Part shown: piece after piece, positions 8,211-16,559 of the stretch
How positions within the stretch are numbered: the stretch's first letter is position 1
Layout of the letters: every line of letters begins with the position of its first letter
Source of the DNA: an uncultured Sphingomonadaceae bacterium
Lineage (GTDB): Bacteria > Pseudomonadota > Alphaproteobacteria > Sphingomonadales > Sphingomonadaceae
NCBI GenBank assembly: GCA_947494305.1
Contig: CANLUL010000002.1
Location: forward strand, 239,727-303,726
Reading direction: 5' to 3'
DNA: 64,000 nucleotides
Notes under the pieces: generated by a model
Told to the model about the DNA's origin: nothing
Database searches by the model: none
The model's input: the letters and a program-made list of their open reading frames with translations, nothing else
Position numbers and translations under genes: made by a program

Positions 8211-9929
8211 TTAGTGTTTCAGGCTATTGCTCCGCACCAATTTACCGGGACGCGCGCCGGTGGACTGATCAAAACGCCTGATAATTTCACCCGACACTAT
8301 CGTCGCGTCATAACCCGTTGCCCGTTGATGCAGGCGTTGTCCGCCCGCCGGTAAATCACGGACAATTTCTGGTAAATGCAATTCCAGCCTATCCAGATCA
8401 ATCACATTAATATCTGCCTTTGCTCCCGGTATCAGCAACCCGCGGTCGTTCATGCCAACCGTCTGTGCCGCTTTGCGAGAAAGCATGTGCACAGCTTGCG
8501 CCAGTTCGAAGCGCAGATCATTTGGCTTTGCGACAAACTGCTTGAGCAAGAATGTCGAATAGCTGGCATCGCAGATAGCACCATAATGCGCGCCGCCATC
8601 GCCAAGCGCGGGAATGCAATAAGGATGGCTTAACATTTCATGCGCGCTGTCCAGTTTCGCATTCTCGTAATTACCAAGCGCGGCGAGGAATAATCCTTTG
8701 CCATCTGTTTCGAGCAATCGATCATAGGCAATTTCTTGCGGCGTACAGCCCTTGGCGGCAGCTTGTCCCGCCATGCTCATTTCGCGTGGCGGTGCATAGT
8801 TTGGCGGATCATCCAGTGGGAACAACCAGTTCCAGTCGCGCGCGAGTGCATTAAACGGATGGCCGTGTTCGAAATCTTCGGTGATCAGCGCTTGTCGTAA
8901 TTCTGGATCGCGCATTGCTTTCACTTGTTCTGATATCGACAGGTCTGCAATTTTGGTCCAGCTGGGGCAGAGTACGAACGGATGTACAGTCAGTTCGAGG
9001 CCTGCGATTAGACCAATGGGGCGCGGCATAACTTGCGCTGTTGCCTCTCCGCCTTTTGCACGGGTCGCTTCGATCATTTCTAAAACCCGGCGCCAGCGAG
9101 GCGGCGCATCATTGCCCGATGCCAGGGTGAATGTCGCTGGGCGCCCCGAGCTTTCGATGACGCGTTCGATGACCGTATATTCTTTGTCCCAACCGACAAA
9201 GGCATCAAGCACAACTTGAAAAGTGCCACTACCGGCGTCCGACATACCGCCGCAAATTGCTTCCAGTTCGGCAATATCAGCTTCAAAAGTGGGAATGCTA
9301 CCGCCATCGGCGGTTTTGTGGATCGACAAGCGCGACGTTGCAAAACCAATCGCGCCGGCCTCCATCGCTTCGCGCGATAATTTGCGCATATTTGCCAGAT
9401 CATCGTCATTGGCGGGTTCCCGCGATGCACCGCGTTCCCCCATCGCGTAAACGCGTAATGGCGAATGTGGCAAATAGGCGGCGACATCTATATCGCGCTT
9501 TCCTTTGTCCACGGTGTCGAGATATTCGGGAAAGGTTTCCCAATTCCAGGGCAGGCCATCGGCCATGACGACACCGGGAATATCTTCGACACCCTCCATG
9601 ACATTGATAAGCAGGTCATGATCCTCTTTGCGGCATGGCGCAAATCCGACGCCGCAATTGCCCATCACGGCGGTTGTGACGCCGTGCGAGGAGGATGGGC
9701 TCAGTTCTTCTGCCCAAATACACTGGCCATCATAGTGGGTGTGCACATCGACAAAGCCGGGTGTGACGATGCGCCCGGTAGCGTCAATTTCTTCGGTGCC
9801 TAAACCTGTGACTTGGCCAACCGCGGCAATCTTACCGTCGCTGATCGCTATATCACCATCAATTAGATCGCCGCCGCTACCATCGGCAATCGTACCGCCC
9901 CGAATCACCAGATCATATTCTGTTGTCAT
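8211..9929 (-). CDS. N-acyl-D-amino-acid deacylase / D-aminoacylase-type amidohydrolase
   Basis: The 572-residue amidohydrolase starts at MTTEYDLVIRGG. VDVHTHYDGQ near residue 65 carries the HxH metal ligands, GNCGVGFAP follows, and GDGGAHYGA near residue 480 supplies the late metal-binding Asp region. The composite beta-sandwich strands at both ends (IVSGEIIRRF at the C terminus) match D-aminoacylase/dihydroorotase-like enzymes. It likely hydrolyses N-acyl-D-amino acids or a related cyclic amide in the cytoplasm. The open frame runs further upstream, but the ATG at 9929 has GAGAGG before it and overlaps the stop of the MAPEG gene (ATGA), fixing the start and suggesting coupling. Confidence 0.85.
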   Translation of the reverse strand: MTTEYDLVIRGGTIADGSGGDLIDGDIAISDGKIAAVGQVTGLGTEEIDATGRIVTPGFVDVHTHYDGQCIWAEELSPSSSHGVTTAVMGNCGVGFAPCRKEDHDLLINVMEGVEDIPGVVMADGLPWNWETFPEYLDTVDKGKRDIDVAAYLPHSPLRVYAMGERGASREPANDDDLANMRKLSREAMEAGAIGFATSRLSIHKTADGGSIPTFEADIAELEAICGGMSDAGSGTFQVVLDAFVGWDKEYTVIERVIESSGRPATFTLASGNDAPPRWRRVLEMIEATRAKGGEATAQVMPRPIGLIAGLELTVHPFVLCPSWTKIADLSISEQVKAMRDPELRQALITEDFEHGHPFNALARDWNWLFPLDDPPNYAPPREMSMAGQAAAKGCTPQEIAYDRLLETDGKGLFLAALGNYENAKLDSAHEMLSHPYCIPALGDGGAHYGAICDASYSTFLLKQFVAKPNDLRFELAQAVHMLSRKAAQTVGMNDRGLLIPGAKADINVIDLDRLELHLPEIVRDLPAGGQRLHQRATGYDATIVSGEIIRRFDQSTGARPGKLVRSNSLKH

Positions 9930-10330
9930 ATCAAACCTCTCACAATCTGGACTATCGCACTGACAAGTGATCCCAAAACGAAAATGTAAATGGGCGGCAT
10001 ACTGCAATATATCCAGCGCAGCCGTTTTTCGGATGCTTTGTAGTAGCCCAGCGCATAACCCACACGCATGATTGGCCAGAGGAGACCGATCCCGGCGGCC
10101 CAAATGGGACTGACAACATAAGCAAAGAGCCACATGCCCGGCAGGAACAACACCAGATGCTCCAATGTGTTGTGATGCGCACGAACGTGGCGTTCATATT
10201 CTGGCGGCCCGCTATGTGATGGCGCCTCCACGTTAAACTTTCCCCGGGCAAGGCCAGCCCGCAACAATGTGAAGTAATAGGCGAGTAGGGCCAGCGCGCT
10301 GACCGCCACTACATATATAAAGGGGTCCAT
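9926..10330 (-). CDS. MAPEG family membrane protein
   Basis: The 134-residue protein has four predicted membrane helices (about residues 4-24, 55-75, 77-95 and 110-130). It contains ERHVRAHHNTLEHLVLF, in which the conserved R/N/E residues of MAPEG proteins are visible. The family includes microsomal glutathione transferases and eicosanoid-pathway proteins; in bacteria the function is usually unknown. It lies directly upstream of the amidohydrolase gene with a four-base overlap. GGAGC precedes the ATG. Confidence 0.85.
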   Translation of the reverse strand: MDPFIYVVAVSALALLAYYFTLLRAGLARGKFNVEAPSHSGPPEYERHVRAHHNTLEHLVLFLPGMWLFAYVVSPIWAAGIGLLWPIMRVGYALGYYKASEKRLRWIYCSMPPIYIFVLGSLVSAIVQIVRGLI

Positions 10331-10610
10331 TAAGAGCTCCGGTCCAGGTGTTTGACCGCCAGACTAGGGCTGATCAGATAAGCGCACCACAATCCATTTC
10401 GATAAGGCCAAAACCGCAGCGATCTTCAAAACCAAATATTGGTATATTGCACCACTATTCAGCAACTGTTAATCTTTGTAACTTTGTCAAGACTGGCTAA
10501 GCTATTGATAAAATTATATATATTAGAACTGGCACGGCCTATGCAAAGCTGTTGGCATCTTCGCAAACACAAACAGCGAAGCCCAGTTTTTTACAAAAAG
10601 GAATTTCAAA
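10331..10610 (+). promoter_or_regulatory. Probable promoter/leader of the small-ORF array
   Basis: These 280 bases carry no gene I can support. The stretch 10430-10530 is strongly AT-rich. A -35-like TTGTCA at 10484 and a -10-like TAAAAT at 10509 are 19 bases apart, which is a poor spacing. A six-base stem (CTTCGC and GCGAAG around an 11-base loop) lies at about 10559-10581, between that promoter and the first small ORF. Promoter assignment is tentative. Confidence 0.3.
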
Positions 10611-10733
10611 ATGACAAACGTAAACATCCAGAGTCAAGCAATCGCCGCCGTAGCCGCTCTTTTCTCAGCCGCCGTCTTGATCGCTGCCAGCGTTGGTCCA
10701 GCTGTTCAAAACACTGCTTCATTGATCGCCTAA
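10611..10733 (+). CDS. Small hydrophobic protein, array member 1 (40 aa)
   Basis: The ORF encodes 40 residues: a short polar N terminus (MTNVNIQSQ), one hydrophobic Ala-rich helix long enough to cross a membrane, then SVGPAVQ and ASLIA at the C terminus. AAAAGGAATTTC gives a good ribosome binding site in front of ATG. It is very similar to the next ORF, and most differences between them fall at third codon positions, which argues for real coding. No family was recognised. It is probably a small inner-membrane or exported peptide. Confidence 0.7.
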   Translation: MTNVNIQSQAIAAVAALFSAAVLIAASVGPAVQNTASLIA

Positions 10734-10766
10734 TTTCAGAAAAACGAAAACCTAAGGAACTTCAAA

Positions 10767-10889
10767 ATGACAAACGTAAATACTCAAAATCAAATCGCAG
10801 CTGCTTTCGCTGCTCTTTTTTCCGCAGCAGTGATGGTTGCAGCAAGCGTTGGTCCTGCTGTTCAAAGCACTGCTTCGCTGATCGCCTAA
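10767..10889 (+). CDS. Small hydrophobic protein, array member 2 (40 aa)
   Basis: This is a second 40-residue ORF, preceded by TAAGGAACTTCAAA. Against member 1, the segment LFSAAV is encoded with five different third-position bases yet is unchanged. SVGPAVQ, TASLIA and the MTNVN start are also kept. The pattern is purifying selection after duplication. It has the same layout: polar start, IAAAFAALFSAAVMVAA hydrophobic stretch, polar tail. Function unknown. Confidence 0.7.
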   Translation: MTNVNTQNQIAAAFAALFSAAVMVAASVGPAVQSTASLIA

Positions 10890-10913
10890 CTCAAGTTCAA
10901 ATAGGATAGTTCA

Positions 10914-11033
10914 ATGACCCACTTTTCGTACCGCCAAGAAATCGCCGCTGGTTTCGCCGCCTTCATCTGTTCAGCACTGTTCGTTGTCGCATCTGTAGGC
11001 CCGGCAACCAATACCGCAGCTGCCTTCATCTGA
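10914..11033 (+). CDS. Small hydrophobic protein, array member 3 (39 aa)
   Basis: The third ORF has 39 residues, preceded by ATAGGATAGTTC. It shares FAAF and ASVGPA with members 1 and 2. Its N terminus FSYRQEIAAGFAA matches member 4 (FTFRQELAAAFAA). It has one central hydrophobic helix with a single Cys, and is likely membrane-associated. It lies 24 bases after the stop of member 2, so the array is probably one transcript. Confidence 0.65.
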   Translation: MTHFSYRQEIAAGFAAFICSALFVVASVGPATNTAAAFI

Positions 11034-11072
11034 TAGTTAGCCCACTAACAAGCACGTAAAGGAATATCTACC

Positions 11073-11195
11073 ATGCCCCGCTTTACTTTTCGCCAGGAGC
11101 TCGCAGCCGCATTCGCCGCTATTGTAAGTTCTGTTACCGTTGCTTTTTCAACGGTTGGTGCTGTAGTCGGTAACTTGGGAACAACATTGATCTAA
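11073..11195 (+). CDS. Small hydrophobic protein, array member 4 (40 aa)
   Basis: The fourth ORF has 40 residues, with AAAGGAATATC before its ATG. The N-terminal FTFRQELAAAFAA is shared with member 3. The C-terminal half (STVGAVVGNLGTTLI) is more diverged and has lost the GPA of the others. It ends 40 bases before the stop of the convergent phosphomannomutase gene. Function unknown. Confidence 0.62.
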   Translation: MPRFTFRQELAAAFAAIVSSVTVAFSTVGAVVGNLGTTLI

Positions 11196-11235
11196 GGTCG
11201 CTTAGACTTCCATATCCGACAATTTCAATTTGGCA

Positions 11236-12645
11236 CTAGTGCCCTACAGTTTCCCCACGCTCCAAACCAGATAGAGCCAACTGCTCATCAACTTGCGCCA
11301 TCAACCGATCCAGCCCATCCTGCGATTTTGCTTCGGCCCGCGCCACCAGAACATCCTGTGTATTGGACGCACGCAATAGCCACCAGCCATCTTCGGTATT
11401 GACCCTTGCGCCATCTGTATCATTTACATCCGCGCCATCGGCTGACAGCCTTTCCAACACTTCCCCAATAACTGCAAATTTCCGGCTTTCATCGACCTGA
11501 AAGCGCATCTCGGGCGTGTTGATCATCTCGACCATGTCGCTGCGCAATTGGGTGACTGACTTGCCAATATTGGTTGCTGCCTGAATCAATCGAATGGCGG
11601 CATAGGGTGCGTCGTCAAAACCATAATAATCATGCTTGAAAAACACATGACCGCTCATTTCTCCAGCCAAAGGAGAAGAAACTTCCTTCATTTTGGATTT
11701 GATCAGGCTGTGGCCGGTTTTCCACATCAGGGGCTTTCCGCCGAGTTCGGCAATCCGGTCATATAACGCTTGAGAGGCCTTTACATCGGCGATTATCGTA
11801 GTGCCAGGCTCGCTTTTCAGAACATCCTCTGCGTAGATTTGCAGCAATTGATCGCCCCAGATCACCCTGCCTTTACCATCTATCGCACCGATCCGATCTC
11901 CATCACCATCAAAAGCCACTCCGAAATCGAGTTTCTTCTCGGCGACAACCGTCTTCAGGTCTGCCAGATTTTTTTCTTCAGTGGGGTCGGGATGATGATT
12001 AGGAAACGAACCGTCGACATCAGTGTAGAGAAGGTGATGCTCCCCCGCGCCGCGGTCGGTGAGCTTGGCTGTCAGCTTCTCCACAACCGGCCCCGCTGCT
12101 CCATTTCCGCAATCCCAGGCCACGTTGAACGAACCACCGGTAAAATTTTGAAGCAGCCGGTCAACATATTGATCTATGATGTCCAGGCTTTCGAAATCCC
12201 CGGTTCCCGAATCCCAATCACCGTTCGCCGCCATCGTACCCAGCATCAGGATGTCCGCGCCAAAAAACGGTCGTCCCTGAAATACCATCTTGAAGCCATT
12301 ATAATTGGCGGGGTTGTGGCTTCCGGTTATTTGAATACCGCCCTGGACCTGTTCTAAAACACATTCCGCATAATAGAGCATGGGGGTTGGACCCATACCA
12401 ACGGAAACAGCGTTCACGCCCGCATCGTTCAACCCTTTGACGAGCGCTTCTTCGAGCATGGGAGAACTTGTCCGGCCATCATAGCCAGTTGCGACTGCTG
12501 TTCCGTCTGTGCGCGCAATAAGCGTTCCGAAACCACGGCCAATTGCATAGGCATCGTCAGCCCCCAACGTTTCATCAATAATGCCCCTGATGTCATATTC
12601 CCGCAAAGTCGTGGAATGGAAATTGTGGGAGGTGAGCGCATCCAT
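11236..12645 (-). CDS. Phosphomannomutase/phosphoglucomutase
   Basis: The 469-residue enzyme is of the alpha-D-phosphohexomutase family. The phosphoserine loop ITGSHNPANYNG is at about residue 108, the Mg-binding DGDGDRIG near 245, the sugar-binding GEMSGHVFF near 330, and the phosphate-binding RASNTQD near 433. It interconverts hexose 1- and 6-phosphates (mannose and/or glucose) for nucleotide-sugar and exopolysaccharide synthesis; sphingomonads have a bifunctional PgmG of this kind. The N terminus LREYDIRGI is typical of the family. It stands alone, convergent with the small-ORF array. Confidence 0.92.
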   Translation of the reverse strand: MDALTSHNFHSTTLREYDIRGIIDETLGADDAYAIGRGFGTLIARTDGTAVATGYDGRTSSPMLEEALVKGLNDAGVNAVSVGMGPTPMLYYAECVLEQVQGGIQITGSHNPANYNGFKMVFQGRPFFGADILMLGTMAANGDWDSGTGDFESLDIIDQYVDRLLQNFTGGSFNVAWDCGNGAAGPVVEKLTAKLTDRGAGEHHLLYTDVDGSFPNHHPDPTEEKNLADLKTVVAEKKLDFGVAFDGDGDRIGAIDGKGRVIWGDQLLQIYAEDVLKSEPGTTIIADVKASQALYDRIAELGGKPLMWKTGHSLIKSKMKEVSSPLAGEMSGHVFFKHDYYGFDDAPYAAIRLIQAATNIGKSVTQLRSDMVEMINTPEMRFQVDESRKFAVIGEVLERLSADGADVNDTDGARVNTEDGWWLLRASNTQDVLVARAEAKSQDGLDRLMAQVDEQLALSGLERGETVGH

Positions 12646-12749
12646 GAATAGAGATCCTTTTGGCCTTTGAATTTGGCAGTGCTTGTAGGAATGTGATCGA
12701 AAAAAATCTATCGGGAATGTTGGAGATTTAGTAAGTATCTATAGGGCTT

Positions 12750-13172
12750 TCAGGCTTCCAAGTCTTCCAGCAATATATCTCGCGCTCGGTTGATCATCTG
12801 TGCCAACTGTTCATCGCCTCCTTTGTCAGGATGATGTTCGGCCAATCGTTCGCGCCAGGCATTGTTGATCGCTTCTCGCGTCGCATCTTGCCTGACCCCA
12901 AGCAAGGACCGTGCTCGATCCAGCTCAAAATTCCGGGGTTTACGGATTTTCTCTGGTTGATCTTTGAGTGGAATAAGGATCCTCCAGCCGCCCAAAAAAG
13001 CCGCTCCCCCAATGGCTGCTGCTCCCAATATCCAGCTGCCGCCGCGCAGGAAATTTGCACCGACTAAGGCAACAACAACGGCCAGCCATTGATTGGCCGT
13101 CATGGTTTTCGCTTTACCGGTCAAAACCAATCCGGCAACGACCGCAGCTGCGATGATCAACATGGCAGTCAT
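12750..13172 (-). CDS. Membrane-anchored J-domain protein
   Basis: The 140-residue protein has hydrophobic segments at about residues 3-20 and 28-60 and a cytoplasmic C-terminal J domain. The J domain runs from ARSLLGVRQDAT to the end and contains the diagnostic HPDKGG (HPD) that stimulates DnaK ATPase. C-terminal J domains after a membrane anchor resemble DjlA- and Tim14-type proteins. The gene begins three bases after the mipZ stop, so it is in the mipZ operon. Confidence 0.82.
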   Translation of the reverse strand: MTAMLIIAAAVVAGLVLTGKAKTMTANQWLAVVVALVGANFLRGGSWILGAAAIGGAAFLGGWRILIPLKDQPEKIRKPRNFELDRARSLLGVRQDATREAINNAWRERLAEHHPDKGGDEQLAQMINRARDILLEDLEA

Positions 13173-13175
13173 TGA

Positions 13176-13985
13176 TCAGGCCACCAATTGTGGTTTGCCG
13201 AGAGTCGGTTTTTCCGACTCTGGCTGGGGTAGCGATAGATGTTTGATGAGTTCACGCAGTTCTTGCCGTGCAGCAATATGACTGGTGGCCAGTCGTCCCA
13301 AATGCTCTTTATCGAGCATGGTCAGTCCCGCGGGGAAAAGTTCACGGTAGATAACCCGTTCGCTGAGGCCGGGAATAATCCGGAAACCAACGCGTTGTGA
13401 CAGTTCTGTCAAGGCCGAGATAATACGCTTCATATTATGTGCTTCCACATATTGCGTACGGTTGCGCAACACGACCCAGTCAATTGTTGTGCCGTCAGCC
13501 TTGGCCCTCGCCTTGCGTGCTTCCCAGATCAATTCGGCATAGAAACTTAACTTGCGCACTTTATATGTTTCCGGATCAACCTGACCGATCAGGTCAAAAT
13601 CGACGAAGCTATCGTTGATTGGCGTTACCAACGTGTTGGCACGTGTAGCAACGAAGCGGGCAAATTTATCATCCCGGCCCGGTGTATCGTAAAGCAGGAA
13701 GTCGACGCCATGACTCATCCGCTCCATTAGCTGTTCCAACCTTGCGAGATTGTCATATTCGAACACTTCGTAAAAAGGTTGCGGAATATCAATATCCCGA
13801 CGTTTCATTGTCGCGTCCCGGTTTTCCAGATAGCGATAGGTGGTGCGCTGGCGAGGATCGAGATCAATTATAGCAACTTTATGTCCCTGATAGGCCAGGG
13901 CGACCGCGACATGCACTGCAGTCGTTGACTTGCCAGTCCCGCCCTTTTCGTTGGCAAAAACTATATGATGTGTTTTGCTGGACAC
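13176..13985 (-). CDS. mipZ: Division plane positioning ATPase MipZ
   Basis: The 269-residue ParA-superfamily ATPase has the deviant Walker A KGGTGKST at residues 15-22, IIDLDPRQRT (A-prime region) near 40, and LLYDTPG (switch II) near 97. The segment between ATPase motifs and the RNRTQYVEAHN stretch near residue 183 match MipZ rather than plasmid ParA. MipZ forms a gradient from the cell poles by binding ParB and DNA, and inhibits FtsZ so that division occurs at mid-cell. It is divergent from panC and followed closely by the J-domain gene. Its C-terminal tail is Pro/Lys-rich. Confidence 0.9.
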   Translation of the reverse strand: MSSKTHHIVFANEKGGTGKSTTAVHVAVALAYQGHKVAIIDLDPRQRTTYRYLENRDATMKRRDIDIPQPFYEVFEYDNLARLEQLMERMSHGVDFLLYDTPGRDDKFARFVATRANTLVTPINDSFVDFDLIGQVDPETYKVRKLSFYAELIWEARKARAKADGTTIDWVVLRNRTQYVEAHNMKRIISALTELSQRVGFRIIPGLSERVIYRELFPAGLTMLDKEHLGRLATSHIAARQELRELIKHLSLPQPESEKPTLGKPQLVA

Positions 13986-14086
13986 GTTTTATGCGATACC
14001 CCTCTCGTTCACTCTTGCGATGGGAGGGCCTTGGCCGCATAAACCGCAATAGATGCGTAGCAGAAACTAATCGCAAAGAGAGACTC

Positions 14087-14926
14087 ATGCAAATTATTAG
14101 AAAGCTTGGCCCGCTGCGGGACGCTTTGGATGTATATCGTAAACCAGATTGTAAAATCGGATTGGTTCCGACCATGGGTGCGCTGCACGCCGGTCACATG
14201 CGCTTGGTTGAAGTTGCAATCGAGCAATGTGACATTGTTGTAGCGTCGATTTTTGTGAATCCAGCGCAGTTTAGCGAGGGTGAAGATCTAGATACCTATC
14301 CGCGCCAAGAAGCTGAGGATTTGGCGCTTTTGGAAGCTGCTGGCGTCGCATTGGTCTGGGCTCCAACTCTGGATCAAATCTACCCGGAGGGTTATTCGAC
14401 AAAGGTATATGTCGGCGGCCTCAGCGAAGGATTGGATAGTTTGACCCGCCCTGATTTTTTTGAAGGGATAGCTACGGTCGTTACAAAATTGTTTAACCAG
14501 ATCAGGCCCGACGCCGCCTATTTTGGCGAAAAAGATTTTCAACAACTTTCGATTATCAAGCGCATGACGCGCGATTTGGATTTTACACATGACGTTATTG
14601 GCGTTGAGACGGTTCGCGAAGAGGATGGGTTGGCTCTGTCATCGCGAAACGCGTATCTTTCTCAAGCGGAGCGGGAAAAAGCAGTGCATTTGCCGCGTAT
14701 TATGACGGAAGCCGCAAAAAAGATGGCGGAAGGAGAGGATGTTGTTTCGACATTGGACAAAGCGAAAGCAGATTTACGGCGTTCCGGGTTTCACACGATT
14801 GATTATCTAGAGGTCAGAGAAGCTTCCACACTCGACCCTGTCGAAAAAATCGTCCGACCATCTCGCTTATTTGCAGCCGCACATATCGGCACAACCCGAT
14901 TGATAGACAATATTGCTATAGGCTAG
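14087..14926 (+). CDS. panC: Pantothenate synthetase PanC
   Basis: The 279-residue enzyme joins pantoate and beta-alanine with ATP to make pantothenate for CoA. PTMGALHAGH at residues 28-37 is the HIGH-type nucleotide-binding motif, FGEKDFQQL sits near 150, and SSRNAYLS near 185 is the KMSKS-like loop. The open frame extends further upstream, but the ATG at 14087 follows AAAGAGAGAC and matches the usual N terminus of the family. It stands alone, divergent from mipZ by about 100 bases. Confidence 0.95.
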   Translation: MQIIRKLGPLRDALDVYRKPDCKIGLVPTMGALHAGHMRLVEVAIEQCDIVVASIFVNPAQFSEGEDLDTYPRQEAEDLALLEAAGVALVWAPTLDQIYPEGYSTKVYVGGLSEGLDSLTRPDFFEGIATVVTKLFNQIRPDAAYFGEKDFQQLSIIKRMTRDLDFTHDVIGVETVREEDGLALSSRNAYLSQAEREKAVHLPRIMTEAAKKMAEGEDVVSTLDKAKADLRRSGFHTIDYLEVREASTLDPVEKIVRPSRLFAAAHIGTTRLIDNIAIG

Positions 14927-15098
14927 CTATTCTGGGCCCTGTGTTAACCTTGCAAAATCTCGTAAAATCTTGATTTTTGATCGCTTTCAATCGAGCAAAT
15001 CAAATTTTTCTGCGAATCTGTTAACCATTTTTTTAAGAATTTCGTTTGAAAGTCCACCTGTCGCCAGAAAGTGCGGCGATAGGAACAGGGACGAAAAT

Positions 15099-15395
15099 AT
15101 GGCTAACAGCATGAAAAGCGCAGCCTTTCTAATAGAAAGCCGCTTAGCCGAAGCGGCACAAGGCGATAGCAATGCTTATTTTGATCTGGGCGTACTCTAT
15201 TCGACTGGTTCAGAAGGTGTAGAAGTTGATCTGATCGAAGCACATAAGTGGTTCAATTTGGCTTCTCTCTCGGGGCATGATGAAAGCAAGACATGTCGGG
15301 CAGAAATATCGCTTGAAATGACAGCACGTGAAATTGCCGAAGCACAACGCGATGCGCGCGCCTGGTTACAAGAAACTTCTCGCCGCGCTGCTTAG
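15099..15395 (+). CDS. Sel1-repeat protein
   Basis: The 98-residue protein is built around one Sel1-like (TPR-related) repeat, AYFDLGVLYSTGSEGVEVDL then EAHKWFNLASLSG, followed by a charged helix (AREIAEAQRDARAWL). The start is placed at ATG 15099; upstream of it the frame is AT-rich and non-coding in character. Sel1 proteins are protein-interaction adaptors, and the partner is unknown. Its last four bases overlap the convergent FemAB-like gene. Confidence 0.72.
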   Translation: MANSMKSAAFLIESRLAEAAQGDSNAYFDLGVLYSTGSEGVEVDLIEAHKWFNLASLSGHDESKTCRAEISLEMTAREIAEAQRDARAWLQETSRRAA

Positions 15396-16543
15396 TCCGA
15401 CTTTTTGAATGGCCCCATCTCGGCCAAAAATTCAATATCAGCGGTGACTGCCTGTCGCTCGCGCTCCAGATAGTCAGCAATTGCGCGGCGAAACCCTGGA
15501 TCGACAATATAATGTGCTGACCAGGTCGGTACCGGTTGATAGCCCCGCGCCAATTTATGGCTGCCCTGTGCCCCGGCTTCCACCGTTTTCAATCCTCTTT
15601 CAATGGCTGCATCAATCGCCTGATAGTAGCAAATCTCGAAATGCAGGAACGGGATATCCCGCGTGCAACCCCAATATCGTCCATAGAGCGTCTCTTCACC
15701 AATCACATTAAGCGCACCCGCAACTGGAATATCGTCTTGCATGGCGAAGATCAGCAACAGCTGATCACCCATTTTCTGTTGCATCAAGTCAAATGCAGAA
15801 CGGGTCAAATAGGGCGTACCCCATTTCCGTGCGCCTGTATCCTGATAAAATTCCCAAAAATAGTCCCAATGCGCAGGCTGAATTTCATCACCGGATAAGT
15901 GGAGTATCTGCACCGTTTCCTGCGCCTTGCGACGTTCTTTCTTGATCACTTTGCGCTTACGTGAAGATAGTGCCGCTAGAAAATCATCAAAATTCTCATA
16001 GCCATTGTTACGCCAGTGAAACTGGCTGTCCGTACGAATTAACCAATCCGCATCTTTGAAATAACCTAATTGGTTCTCATTGATAAACGTAGCATGGACG
16101 GAAGAGATGCCATTATTTTCTGCCAATTGCTCAACCGCGCGCAGCAGCGGGAGCGCCATATTTTCACCACGACACAAAACTCGCGGCCCAGGAACAGGGG
16201 AAAAAGGTGAAGCGATCTGGATTTTCGGATAATATTGGCCGCCAGCATTTTCAAAGGCATGCGCCCATTGCTGGTCAAAAATATATTCTCCCTGACTATG
16301 TGACTTAAGATAGCTTGGCAGGCATCCGGTAATCACTCCTGTTTCGTCTTCAATGACAATGGGGAGAGATTTCCATCCGGTTCCGGGGCCAACACTGCCC
16401 GAATCTTCCATTGCTGAAAGAAAAGCATGTGAAACAAAAGGATTCGCAGAACCGGCACAGCTATCCCACTGATTAGCGGGTAAGCCACTTATATCGTCGG
16501 CTACCCGGGCAATTATGTCAGCATGTTTGGGAGAATCGGGCAT
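15392..16543 (-). CDS. GNAT/FemAB-like acyltransferase (peptidoglycan-biosynthesis family PF04339 type)
   Basis: The 383-residue protein resembles the large proteobacterial family annotated as a GNAT or peptidoglycan-biosynthesis acyltransferase. Recognisable blocks are NPFVSHAFLSALE-like NPFVSHAFLSAMEDSG near residue 30, FDQQWAHAFENAG near 95, KRKVIKKERRKA near 197, and ETLYGRYWGC followed by LHFEICYYQAID near 285. EAGAQGSHKLARGYQP lies near the end. The reaction is not established. It is the last gene of a five-gene minus-strand operon that begins at 18737. Confidence 0.78.
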   Translation of the reverse strand: MPDSPKHADIIARVADDISGLPANQWDSCAGSANPFVSHAFLSAMEDSGSVGPGTGWKSLPIVIEDETGVITGCLPSYLKSHSQGEYIFDQQWAHAFENAGGQYYPKIQIASPFSPVPGPRVLCRGENMALPLLRAVEQLAENNGISSVHATFINENQLGYFKDADWLIRTDSQFHWRNNGYENFDDFLAALSSRKRKVIKKERRKAQETVQILHLSGDEIQPAHWDYFWEFYQDTGARKWGTPYLTRSAFDLMQQKMGDQLLLIFAMQDDIPVAGALNVIGEETLYGRYWGCTRDIPFLHFEICYYQAIDAAIERGLKTVEAGAQGSHKLARGYQPVPTWSAHYIVDPGFRRAIADYLERERQAVTADIEFLAEMGPFKKSD

Positions 16544-16559
16544 AATATTCTAGAAACTA

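Noticed and set aside
10439..10909. A 156-codon plus-strand frame covering the start of the small-ORF array.
   Set aside because: It runs in another frame from the four paralogous ORFs, has a Ser/Arg/Cys-rich nonsense composition, and has no ribosome binding site. The repeated short ORFs explain the region better.
11232..11243. A 12-base palindrome GGCACTAGTGCC at the end of the phosphomannomutase gene.
   Set aside because: There is no T-run on either side and it overlaps the stop codon, so it is not a convincing terminator.
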